Positions 16,263-23,530 of a stretch of 64,000 nucleotides of DNA are shown one piece after another; positions within the stretch are counted from its first letter, which is position 1; the number at the start of each line of letters is the position of its first letter. This stretch comes from an uncultured Acinetobacter sp. (GTDB lineage Bacteria; Pseudomonadota; Gammaproteobacteria; Pseudomonadales; Moraxellaceae), in the NCBI GenBank assembly GCA_913777945.1, contig CAJYTY010000005.1, forward strand, positions 310,001 to 374,000, in the 5' to 3' direction. The translations under genes and the position numbers were made by a program. The notes beneath the pieces were generated by a model that made no database searches, was not told the DNA's origin, and saw only the letters and a program-made list of their open reading frames with translations.

Positions 16263-17543
16263 GTGAGCATGGATAAGCAAATAATATTTGAAGATGAACA
16301 TATTCGCGTTATTTTTTTAAAAGGTTCAAGTGACACTTTAGTGGTTTCGTTTGGCGATTTGATTAGTCGTGCCAAAGGAATGTCAATTAATGCTGAAAAA
16401 TCACTCATAAAATATCAATACAATGTTATCGGTATTATGCCGAAGCAAAAATCTTGGTTTCCTAAAAGCAGCATGCTTGAGATGCAGCGACAGATTCAGC
16501 CGATCTTAGAACAGTTTGAGCAGATTGTAGGTTATGGTGGATCAATGGGAGGCTATGCTGCGATTAAATATTCTAATTTATTGAATATGCATAAAATCGT
16601 TGCTTTTGTACCACAATATTCGATAGACCCTGATGTGGTTCATGATCGCCGTTATGCAGAATTTTTTGACGCATCTATTCATCAGAATATGCAGATTCAG
16701 GCAGATGAAGTGGATTCATCTCGTGAATACATCATTGTCTATGATCCATACTATGCAGAAGATAAAGAACATTTCTTAAAAATACAGCCCTTATTACCAA
16801 AGATGCATGTGATTCATTTGCCTTTTACAGGACATGAAGCACTCTCGGTTTTGGCAAGTTCGCAATTACTCAATGATTTTGTTGAGCAACCTTTTGAGAT
16901 TACTTATTTTTATAAGCGCGTTCGAGAGGTTAAAAAGCAAAGTAAGTTCTACTATCGCCATGTATTAGATGCATTATTGAGCAGACATCATCAGGCTTTA
17001 TTGCGAATCTTGCAAAATAACGATTTTGAATTAGATGAACGTTATTTTGATGCTGTTCTTAAGCAAAAATTGGTTCAACAATTATTTAATCTACAACAGG
17101 GTGCTGAGCAAAATTTACGGAAGTTAGGTATTCATCCGCATTTTATGCAACAGATGGACAGCTCAGTGCCAACCATTCGCACGATTCAAAATACATTATT
17201 AGTTTTTAATTTAGTTAGCTTAAAGCTAGAGGCTTATAACGCTGAAGCAATTCAGGCGAATCAACAATATCTATTGCCATTGAAAGCCAGTGCGAATGCC
17301 GTTGTTGAACTTGAGTTAAATGCAGAATCTTATGTTTTGACGATGAATGATCGTGGGATTCATAAATTAGTTAAAGTCGGTGAAGCTTTGGCTTTGGATC
17401 AGTCTTTATTGATTTTTAAACGCTATCCTGAATTTTATCAACTCAGTTATAAAAATTTAACCTTGAGTTGTGATGATCATGGGCAGGGACATTTTATTGA
17501 AAATCATGCGGATGAGCAGACCAAACTACGATTGATAGATTAA
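16263..17543 (+). CDS. Alpha/beta-hydrolase-like protein of unknown function
   Basis: 426 residues, start GTG at 16263 or ATG at 16269 (no strong ribosome binding site for either). The first 200 residues look like an alpha/beta hydrolase: GYGGSMGGYAA near 90-100 is a nucleophile elbow with Ser94, IIVYDPYYAED near 157-167 and FTGHEAL near 190 could supply Asp and His. The remaining half has no recognised domain and a mixed helix then beta composition. Related proteins occur beside polysaccharide or glycosyltransferase genes, but no such context is present here. No signal peptide, so cytoplasmic. Confidence 0.6.
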   Translation: MSMDKQIIFEDEHIRVIFLKGSSDTLVVSFGDLISRAKGMSINAEKSLIKYQYNVIGIMPKQKSWFPKSSMLEMQRQIQPILEQFEQIVGYGGSMGGYAAIKYSNLLNMHKIVAFVPQYSIDPDVVHDRRYAEFFDASIHQNMQIQADEVDSSREYIIVYDPYYAEDKEHFLKIQPLLPKMHVIHLPFTGHEALSVLASSQLLNDFVEQPFEITYFYKRVREVKKQSKFYYRHVLDALLSRHHQALLRILQNNDFELDERYFDAVLKQKLVQQLFNLQQGAEQNLRKLGIHPHFMQQMDSSVPTIRTIQNTLLVFNLVSLKLEAYNAEAIQANQQYLLPLKASANAVVELELNAESYVLTMNDRGIHKLVKVGEALALDQSLLIFKRYPEFYQLSYKNLTLSCDDHGQGHFIENHADEQTKLRLID

Positions 17544-17554
17544 ACGACATAATC

Positions 17555-17584
17555 AAAAGCCCTTTGCTTAAGCAAAGGGCTTTT
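17555..17584. terminator. Perfectly symmetric bidirectional terminator
   Basis: AAAAGCCCTTTGCTT / AAGCAAAGGGCTTTT, a 30-base uninterrupted palindrome between convergent genes; T tracts occur on both strands, so it can end transcription from either side. Confidence 0.88.
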
Positions 17585-17601
17585 AACGATGGGTTAGAAA
17601 A

Positions 17602-18189
17602 TTAGTTTGTACCCACTTTTGCATTGGTATTTACGTTCGCATTCACACCTAATACTTTCACACCAACGTTGGCACCTGTTTGCAGATTTTTTCGATCTGC
17701 ATTTAAGCCTGTTTTTGCATTTAGAGATGAAGTTTTACCATTTACTTGTGTATTTAAATTCGTTTCCGCATTTAAATTTAATGCTTTAGATTTAGTTTGC
17801 TTTTCTTCAATTCGTTTTTTGATGTTGGCTTTTTGGTCAGTAGTAAATCTCTTGCCATCATTTGCTTTGTCTACGGTGTAATCACGCGTATTTTTGACAG
17901 CCTCACCTGTTTTATTAATAACTTGTGAACTCACATTGGTTGCGACACCAACCGTTTTTTGAGTGGCATTTACACCTGTATCTACAGCAGCATGACCGAC
18001 ATGTTGAGCTGCATGACCAACGCCTTGTGCTGTATTTTTAACTGCACCAGTAACGCCTTTGATCAAGCCACCTGATTCGACATTGACTTGTGCAGAACCA
18101 TTGGCATTTACACCAACGTTCTGCGCAAAAATAGATGCAGAAGCAAGTAGAGTTGTTGTGACGATAGCTGTTTTGATCATTTTTTTCAT
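17602..18189 (-). CDS. Exported low-complexity protein rich in Asn, Lys and Thr
   Basis: 195 residues. Signal peptide MKKMIKTAIVTTTLLASASIF with cleavage after FAQ or nearby. The mature chain lacks Cys and Trp. It has a Gly/Ala/His stretch (QGVGHAAQHVGHAA), a charged helix (DQKANIKKRIEEKQTK) and a C-terminal run of alternating Asn-containing repeats (NLNAETNLNTQVNG, GLNADRKN, GVNANVNTNA). Repeats of this kind suggest an extended or beta-rich surface protein. Function unknown. Similar in style to the exported protein at 20752. Confidence 0.65.
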   Translation of the reverse strand: MKKMIKTAIVTTTLLASASIFAQNVGVNANGSAQVNVESGGLIKGVTGAVKNTAQGVGHAAQHVGHAAVDTGVNATQKTVGVATNVSSQVINKTGEAVKNTRDYTVDKANDGKRFTTDQKANIKKRIEEKQTKSKALNLNAETNLNTQVNGKTSSLNAKTGLNADRKNLQTGANVGVKVLGVNANVNTNAKVGTN

Positions 18190-18507
18190 TGCGATTTCCT
18201 TAGCGATGTACCGTATTGGGGTACTTCATCAACGCCAATGCATCATAGCGAGCAAAAGAAAGAAAGCGATGGATTTCAGCAAAACTTTACAAGCACATTA
18301 CAGCTTAAAAACACTGTAGCTAGAAATTGTGGAGATTTAAATTTTTATAATTAAATGAAAAATAAAGTAAAAAATTTATGTTATTTAAATAACTCATCTC
18401 AATATAATTGAAAGAAAAAGGTGAAAAGCATATTTCCTATGATTGTTTTGATCGCAAGACCACAAATATTTTGAGATCCTGCATCATCGGTATTCAGCTA
18501 TGACGCA
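18190..18507. other. Intergenic, no gene seen (318 bases)
   Basis: AT-rich gap upstream of the 17602 gene and downstream of the lipoprotein at 18508, both on the minus strand. It should hold the promoter of the 17602 gene. No clear -35/-10 pair, hairpin terminator or RNA gene was found by eye. Confidence 0.4.
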
Positions 18508-18969
18508 TTAGGAGCATTGCGCGAGTGCATTTGGACTAAAATGACTTTTCAATTTATTGAAGTTGTTCGTTACATCTGGATTTTGAATATCAAAAGTAGT
18601 GGCACGACGTGTTTTAGAATCAATCATAGGTTTTGATGTGCCCGCAAGATGATTTTGATTTACAACGTATTGGTATGTTTCAGAAGATGCTTTCTTTAAT
18701 TGATCATTTTTGAAATACCATGTTTCTGTACTTTCACCACCATCAAAATAGCCTGTAAATTGGATCAGACAACCATTGTTAGAGCGACTCAATGTTGCCA
18801 AATTGGTTTTGGTATTGGGAATGGCTTCAATATTTTGGATTTGTTCTAACTGTTGTATGGGAGAGGTTGATGCTGTCGGTAAATAAGAACACGCAGTTAA
18901 ACTGATTAAACTGATTAAACTGAGTAATGGTAGTACCATCATTTTGAATGAGCGGTGCATCATTTGCAA
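18508..18969 (-). CDS. Lipoprotein of unknown function
   Basis: 153 residues with lipobox LTAC (Cys near residue 27). The signal helix contains SLISLISL, encoded by a nine-base tandem repeat (about 18898-18925). The mature part contains NGCLIQFTGYFDGGESTETW, two further Cys and the end ALAQCS. A Cys-strand-GES/GSE-strand-Trp pattern is shared with the lipoprotein at 26702, suggesting distant relation. Start could be any of the Met residues 1, 3 or 4. No role known. Confidence 0.7.
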   Translation of the reverse strand: MQMMHRSFKMMVLPLLSLISLISLTACSYLPTASTSPIQQLEQIQNIEAIPNTKTNLATLSRSNNGCLIQFTGYFDGGESTETWYFKNDQLKKASSETYQYVVNQNHLAGTSKPMIDSKTRRATTFDIQNPDVTNNFNKLKSHFSPNALAQCS

Positions 18970-19197
18970 AATTCCAATCCTATGAATTTATGCCATTTAG
19001 TGTGTAGAGAAATATGAAGAAGTTCAATCTGTGTTTTGAGACAACACTGTAAATTTTAGCTAAATCTTTCGCCTAAAATCTTCAGCAGACCACTTTAACA
19101 ATTTGTGTCAAAAATGACCTAAGAAAAGGCCTATCTTGATAATGACCCTCTCAGTTGTTTATGCGATGTTGTTCACGGAATTAAAATAAGGAAATAC

Positions 19198-20700
19198 GTG
19201 GTTATGGGTACGAAATCGAAGACTGTGCCATTTTATCGAGTGATTGTGATTGGTGGTGGTTTTGCGGGTCTAGGCGCAGCGATTAAATTAAAACAAGCAG
19301 GTATCCAAGATTTTATTTTGTTGGAAAAAGCCGATGAATTAGGCGGGGTATGGCGTGAAAATACCTATCCGGGCTGTGCTTGTGATGTTCCATCTGCACT
19401 ATATTCGTATTCTTTTGAACCCAATCCTACATGGAGTCGTGTATTTGCAGGGCAAGCTGAAATCAAACAATATCTACAAAATACGGCACAAAAATACCAA
19501 GTATTACCGCATGTTCATTTCAATCACGAAGCCCTTGCTGCGACGTGGTCAGATACAAAGCAGTGCTGGATTATTAAAACCAACCAAGGTGAATTACATT
19601 CACAATTTGCGATTATGGCATGTGGGCCAATGCATGAGCCTGTCATTCCAAATATTCAAGGCTTAAAAGATTTTAAGGGTGAGATTTTCCATTCATCGCG
19701 TTGGCGACATGATGTGGATTTAACTGGGAAACGTGTTGCAGTCATTGGCACAGGTGCTTCAGCAATTCAGTTTGTACCGCAGATTCAGCCTTTGGTTAAA
19801 GAACTTACTGTGTTTCAACGTACACCACATTGGATTTTACCTAAATCTGATATGCCCCTACCAAGTGCTGTTCAAACCTTATTTAAATATATTCCGCTCA
19901 CTCAGTCAGTGATGCGTGGTTCAGTCTATGGCATCTTTGAAACTTTAAATGGCGGATTACAAAGCAATGCTGCGATGCGACAAGTACAGCGTATTGCTGA
20001 ATTTCATATTAAACAGGGTATCAAAGACCCTGAGTTACGCGCTAAAGTGACGCCAAATTATGTGATTGGTTGTAAACGCATTTTGCAATCTAATGAATGG
20101 TACCCAGCCTTAGCTCAAAATAATGTCAATGTTGTTGCAGGGGCATTGAGCGAAGTCAAAGGCAAGCAGTTGATTGCCAGTGATGGTTCAAGCTTTGAGG
20201 CTGATGTGATCATTCTTGGTACGGGTTTTGAAGTGGCTGAACCGCCAATTGCACAGCGTGTCTATAACCGTTATGGCCAAAGCATGTCTGATGTATGGCA
20301 GGGCAGTCCAGAAGGTTATATGGGAACTATGGTGGCAGATTGCCCTAATGGTTTCTTGATGTTTGGACCGAATATTGCGGTGAGTTCTTCAGCTTTCATC
20401 ATTATTGAAGCGCAGCTCACTTATATTATGGATGCGTTGAAACAAGCGATTCAAAAAAATATCAAAACTATAGAACCTGATCCTGTACGTATGGCTGAGT
20501 TTAATCAACGCGTACAAGAAGCTTTACAAACCACAGTCTGGAACAAGGGTGGTTGTCAAAGTTATTTCATTGATCGAAACGGGCGAAATAGTACAGTATG
20601 GCCGTGGACGACATTTAAGATGCGTCAGCAGCTCAGCCGTTTTAATTTAAATGAATATGTGATTGATCTTCAGGTGAAGCTCGAAACTGAAACAGCTTAA
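19198..20700 (+). CDS. Flavin-containing monooxygenase of the Baeyer-Villiger type
   Basis: 500 residues. FAD-binding Rossmann motif GGGFAG at residues 19-24, a Baeyer-Villiger fingerprint near 159-170 (FKGEIFHSSRW followed by R rather than the usual P/D), and an NADPH motif GTGASA near 184. YPGCACDVPSALYSYSF near 57-73 is typical of the BVMO/FMO group. Such enzymes insert oxygen next to a carbonyl using NADPH and O2. The substrate cannot be told; ketone and cyclic-ketone enzymes look alike. Start GTG at 19198 has AAGGA five bases upstream; the ATG at 19204 is a less well spaced alternative. Confidence 0.85.
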   Translation: MVMGTKSKTVPFYRVIVIGGGFAGLGAAIKLKQAGIQDFILLEKADELGGVWRENTYPGCACDVPSALYSYSFEPNPTWSRVFAGQAEIKQYLQNTAQKYQVLPHVHFNHEALAATWSDTKQCWIIKTNQGELHSQFAIMACGPMHEPVIPNIQGLKDFKGEIFHSSRWRHDVDLTGKRVAVIGTGASAIQFVPQIQPLVKELTVFQRTPHWILPKSDMPLPSAVQTLFKYIPLTQSVMRGSVYGIFETLNGGLQSNAAMRQVQRIAEFHIKQGIKDPELRAKVTPNYVIGCKRILQSNEWYPALAQNNVNVVAGALSEVKGKQLIASDGSSFEADVIILGTGFEVAEPPIAQRVYNRYGQSMSDVWQGSPEGYMGTMVADCPNGFLMFGPNIAVSSSAFIIIEAQLTYIMDALKQAIQKNIKTIEPDPVRMAEFNQRVQEALQTTVWNKGGCQSYFIDRNGRNSTVWPWTTFKMRQQLSRFNLNEYVIDLQVKLETETA

Positions 20701-20715
20701 ATCTCTATCATTAAT

Positions 20716-20748
20716 AAAAAACCTCTAACTTTTGATTAGAGGTTTTTT
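20716..20748. terminator. Terminator between the monooxygenase and the convergent exported-protein gene
   Basis: Stem AAAAAACCTCTAA / TTAGAGGTTTTTT with a CTTTTGA loop, 16 bases beyond the monooxygenase stop and 4 bases before the end of the gene on the other strand. It has T tracts on both strands. Confidence 0.88.
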
Positions 20749-20751
20749 TAT

Positions 20752-21174
20752 TTAGTTCGATGATGGCTGACTAAGTTCAGCTCGCTCAATGGGAACATGC
20801 CCATCATTTGTACCCACTACAGCATCTTTGGTGTCTTGCCATTTTTTAGCAGTATATTGTTTAGCTTTTTCAGTTTGAGCTTGAACCACTTCAGATTGCT
20901 CTTCGGTATATTTTTTGGTATCTGTCCACTTTTCACTGATCTTTTGTGATGTGTTTTCAGATGCACCTTGAATTGAGCCACCTAAGTTTTGTAGCCCTTT
21001 ACCTGTTTTATACAGCAATACACGACCGAGACTAGGGTTATCACCATAAGGAAGCGTTTTTTCAGCCGTTGCAGTGTTTGCATTCGCCCTAGTTGTATTT
21101 GTTTCTGCTGCCCAGGGAGAAGACGATGCGATCAGTGCAGTCGCTAAACACAGTGCAGGTACTTTTTTCATCAT
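20752..21174 (-). CDS. Exported protein, amphipathic-helix repeat type
   Basis: 140 residues (double ATG start at 21174/21171). Signal peptide MMKKVPALCLATALIASSSP with cleavage near WAAE. The mature chain begins Asn/Thr/Ala-rich and continues with about 60 residues of amphipathic helix: GKGLQNLGGSIQGASENTSQ, KISEKWTDTKKYTEEQ, KAKQYTAKKWQDTKD. The last two resemble an 11-residue type repeat (KWTDTKKYTEE / KWQDTKDAV), a feature of stress-related hydrophilic proteins. Function unknown. Its upstream region borders the gene-cassette cluster. Confidence 0.65.
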   Translation of the reverse strand: MMKKVPALCLATALIASSSPWAAETNTTRANANTATAEKTLPYGDNPSLGRVLLYKTGKGLQNLGGSIQGASENTSQKISEKWTDTKKYTEEQSEVVQAQTEKAKQYTAKKWQDTKDAVVGTNDGHVPIERAELSQPSSN

Positions 21175-21512
21175 CGTTTGTCCTTAGAGCGAAATTTTTA
21201 CAATTCAAGTTTTATAGCTTATCGTCAAGTTCAAGAAAAGAATGTAGGTGATGTGAAATTGATACAGTGCGTAAAAATTATGTCTGCTAAGTTCGATAGC
21301 ACATATGCTTGTAGTGTATTCGATACCTCACTAAATTAAGAAGTTATGTTCGTTGACGCTTTATTTTCCCCATGATAGTTTTAATTCAGTAAAATCAATA
21401 TTTTCACGTTTTATTTTTAATAATAACAGGTATCTTATGAGGCAGGATTTGGAATTTTAAATGTCACTTCTGCCGCTTAAGAGTAATTATACCCAATTAA
21501 GGAGAAGCCGTA
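21175..21512. promoter_or_regulatory. 338-base gap at the left edge of the cassette cluster
   Basis: Shared by the promoter of the minus-strand gene and the expression signals of the first cassette gene. A possible plus-strand promoter is TTGACG at 21353-21358, 17 bases, TAGTTT at 21376-21381 (weak -10). An imperfect inverted repeat lies at 21433-21482. AAGGAG at 21499-21504 is the ribosome binding site of the 21513 gene. Confidence 0.35.
21433..21482. repeat. Inverted repeat at the left border of the cassette cluster
   Basis: TCTTATGAGGCAG (21433-21445) pairs with CTGCCGCTTAAGA (21470-21482), 11 of 13 positions. The right arm ends in CTTAAGAG, which resembles the GTTAAGT crossover word of the second attC except for its first base. 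It may be a decayed recombination site or an ordinary hairpin; the exact left cassette boundary is not settled. Confidence 0.4.
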
Positions 21513-22265
21513 TTGTTTGAAGAGCCTACAACGAATGAAAGCGGAATTGATATTGAAAATTGGGATCAGCCAATTTATCGAATCTATCCTAAAAATCGTT
21601 TTATCGAACTATTAAATACAAAAAAAAATGTTTTGGTTCGTCCTGCACTTTGGGATGATCCAATGGAAAATTTCTTTTTGAATAGCATAGTAAAAACAGA
21701 AGATGGTGAACTGGTAAGCTTAGAAAGCATCGCCGCAGGATGGTATGGCCAATGCTGGACAACCAAGGAAGAGAGCGATGCTATGTGGAGAATATATAGC
21801 CCTGACAAAAACGGTGTAAAAGTTAGAACAACTATTAATAAATTATTTGAATCGTTCTACGATAAAACGGATAGCTATCGCAAGTTGAAATATTTTGTTG
21901 GTAAAGTTTCTTATGAATCTAGTCAGAACATAGAAGACTTTCTTTCACGGGTTGCGTTTACTGATCTTGCACTAGGCGGTCAGGCAGACAAGTTTGCACG
22001 CACTCTTTGCATAAAGAGACCAGAATTTGACCACGAACAAGAGGTTCGTCTCTTATTTCATGATGCACAAAACCAACACACTGACAAAAAAGTAGTGGCT
22101 TTTAACCTTGACCACACATTGGTTTTCGATCAAGTGGTTATAGACCCTCGCATGTCAGAAAACGAGTTCAACGCAATAAAGAGTGAGATTATAGAAAATG
22201 GTTGTGTGTCACCAATCACGCAATCAACCTTGTACAAAATATCAAAAACAATCATCAAAATGTAA
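21513..22265 (+). CDS. DUF2971-type protein carried on a gene cassette
   Basis: 250 residues starting with TTG at 21513, preceded by AAGGAG with 8-base spacing, a strong site for a rare start codon. The sequence follows the DUF2971 plan: an early YRIYPKNRFIELL, WDDPMENFF near residues 48-56, then CWTTKEESDAMWRIYSPDKN near 80-99, and RPEFDHEQEVRLLFHD near 170-185. DUF2971 proteins are cytoplasmic and of unknown function; some lie near defence or toxin genes, which is suggestive only. No signal peptide. Followed ten bases later by a VCR-like attC, so this is the coding part of cassette 1. Confidence 0.75.
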   Translation: MFEEPTTNESGIDIENWDQPIYRIYPKNRFIELLNTKKNVLVRPALWDDPMENFFLNSIVKTEDGELVSLESIAAGWYGQCWTTKEESDAMWRIYSPDKNGVKVRTTINKLFESFYDKTDSYRKLKYFVGKVSYESSQNIEDFLSRVAFTDLALGGQADKFARTLCIKRPEFDHEQEVRLLFHDAQNQHTDKKVVAFNLDHTLVFDQVVIDPRMSENEFNAIKSEIIENGCVSPITQSTLYKISKTIIKM

Positions 22266-22274
22266 GCAAAATGG

Positions 22275-22391
22275 GTATAACAATTCGCTCAAGGTCGTTC
22301 CCTAGCTTCGCTCGTCACTGGACAGCCCCAACCTGCGCATACCTCACATTATATGCGCCGCTTGTGTCTGCCCCTTAGCTCTACGTTAACA
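22275..22391 (+). other. attC recombination site 1 (long, VCR-like)
   Basis: 117 bases directly after the first cassette gene. Outer boxes TAAC (22278-22281) and GTTA (22385-22388); inner boxes GCTCAAGG (22287-22294) and CCTTAGC (22373-22379). The inner boxes pair except for one extra C at 22290, the extrahelical base that distinguishes attC strands. Ends resemble the Vibrio cholerae repeat: TAACAA...CTCAAG on the left and GCCCCTTAG...CGTTA on the right. The middle contains a GCGCATA / TATGCGC hairpin (22335-22358). Predicted crossover between G22385 and T22386. The last residues (GTTAACA) deviate from GTTRRRY. Confidence 0.8.
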
Positions 22392-22396
22392 CACCT

Positions 22397-23329
22397 ATGG
22401 ATATTACCGAGCTAGAAAGGAAAATCAGGGATTTTATAAATAGCCCTAGACGCCAATCTACGTTGCTCAATAAGCGCGAAGGCTGGAACAAGCTATGCAG
22501 CTCACTCGATTTAATTGGAGATACTGAGCTTGCCATATCAGCATACCCTTCACTTTGCAAAACGGAAGGAGATGGTGCTGCCTACTTGATCGTCTATGGG
22601 ATACTGCAAACATTGCTGCTCCAGCAGGATGCAGCAAAGAACATTGCTGATGTTTTGAGCATTAAGTTCAACCTCCCGAAAGAGCTACAACAAATAAGAA
22701 TCATAAGAAATAGCGCAGCAGGTCACCCAGGAGCGCAAAAAGAAAATGGGATTGTTAAGTCCTGCTTTATTTCAAGGTTTTCTTTATCACCGCTGAGTTT
22801 TGAACTTATAACGGTATACTCAGATGATAAAGACTATGAAATGTCGCATGTTGTAATCCCCAAGCTTATTGCAACCCAGAATACTTATTTAGGCGAGCTT
22901 TTAGAACAAGTTATCAAAGAGTTGGAGGCTCAAGAAATGGAACATCGAGAAAAGCATAAAGATGTCAAATTAGCCGAATGTTTTCCACACACAATAAGCT
23001 ATTTCTTTAGCAAAATATTTGAAGCCTCATTCAATAGGTCTGCATTTTCGTCAGGCGCAATACATGTGAAATGCATCCAAGATTGCTTGGATAACTTTAA
23101 GGCTAAATTGAAAGAGCGAGGCGAGTGGAATGTTTATGGCTCTGTGGATTATCATTATGAGTTAATAGCTTACCCAATATCTGAAATAAAAGCATATTTT
23201 GACGGCACACCTGAAACAAAGCTCAATGATAAGGATGTATACATATTTGCATCTTTTGTTTCTGAACAAATAAAAACTCTTGAAATTATTGCTAAAGAAA
23301 TAGATGAAGAATATGAGTCAAATCTGTAG
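22397..23329 (+). CDS. Cassette-borne protein with a HEPN-type RN-x4-H motif
   Basis: 310 residues, not matched to a named protein. The ATG lies only 11 bases after the attC crossover and has no recognisable ribosome binding site, as is common in cassettes. A helical N-terminal half contains AAYLIVYGILQTLLLQQDAA near 61-80 and IRIIRNSAAGHPGAQ near 100-114; R104, N105 and H110 form RN-x4-H, the catalytic pattern of HEPN ribonucleases. The C-terminal part (about 185-310) is also helical with no known domain. HEPN proteins serve in toxin-antitoxin and antiphage systems; here that is inference from the motif. Confidence 0.68.
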   Translation: MDITELERKIRDFINSPRRQSTLLNKREGWNKLCSSLDLIGDTELAISAYPSLCKTEGDGAAYLIVYGILQTLLLQQDAAKNIADVLSIKFNLPKELQQIRIIRNSAAGHPGAQKENGIVKSCFISRFSLSPLSFELITVYSDDKDYEMSHVVIPKLIATQNTYLGELLEQVIKELEAQEMEHREKHKDVKLAECFPHTISYFFSKIFEASFNRSAFSSGAIHVKCIQDCLDNFKAKLKERGEWNVYGSVDYHYELIAYPISEIKAYFDGTPETKLNDKDVYIFASFVSEQIKTLEIIAKEIDEEYESNL

Positions 23330-23333
23330 TATT

Positions 23334-23401
23334 AATAAGCGCATGTTGTCGGATAGGCTTTCCTCTGCGCCCCAAGCCATCCGCAAATGCGGGCGTTAAG
23401 T
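23334..23401 (+). other. attC recombination site 2 (short, about 70 bases)
   Basis: Lies 4 bases after the stop of the second cassette gene. Left arm 23336-23360 (TAAGCGC...GGATAGGCTT) pairs with the right arm 23374-23398 (AAGCCATCC...GCGTTA). The left arm has one unpaired A (23355) inside GGATAGGCTT / AAGCCATCC, the expected extrahelical base. The right end GTTAAGT at 23395-23401 fits the GTTRRRY core exactly; predicted crossover between G23395 and T23396. The left R box is degenerate (AAG instead of AAC). Confidence 0.8.
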
Positions 23402-23471
23402 ATCAGTAATATATTCAGATAAATTACAGAAGGGTAATTTGCAATAAAGTTTGTATGATTATTGCCTATAA

Positions 23472-23507
23472 AAATAAACCCCACTAAATATATAGCGGGG
23501 TTTATTT
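23472..23507 (-). terminator. Terminator of glyS
   Basis: Stem AAATAAACCCC / GGGGTTTATTT with an AT-rich loop, 24 bases beyond the glyS stop on the minus strand. Confidence 0.8.
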
Positions 23508-23530
23508 GAAAGATCAAGGATTATAGATAC

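Larger units (their letters stand above)
21477..23395 (+). mobile_element. Two-gene integron cassette array without integrase (CALIN)
   Basis: Two genes in one orientation, each followed closely by an attC-like site (22275-22391 and 23334-23401), so that gene plus site repeats as gene plus site. That is the structure of integron gene cassettes. No tyrosine-recombinase integrase gene is visible in the window, which makes it a cluster of attC sites lacking an integrase. The right edge is the G/TT crossover at 23395/23396. The left edge is provisional: no clean GTT core is visible before the first gene and 21477 is chosen because TTAAGAG there resembles the crossover word. Flanks are ordinary chromosome (exported-protein gene and glyS). 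Confidence 0.72.

Noticed and set aside
21175..23470. XerC/XerD (pdif) sites flanking the accessory genes, as in Acinetobacter plasmids
   Set aside because: No pair of 11-base half-sites with a six-base spacer was seen; the repeats have attC features instead.
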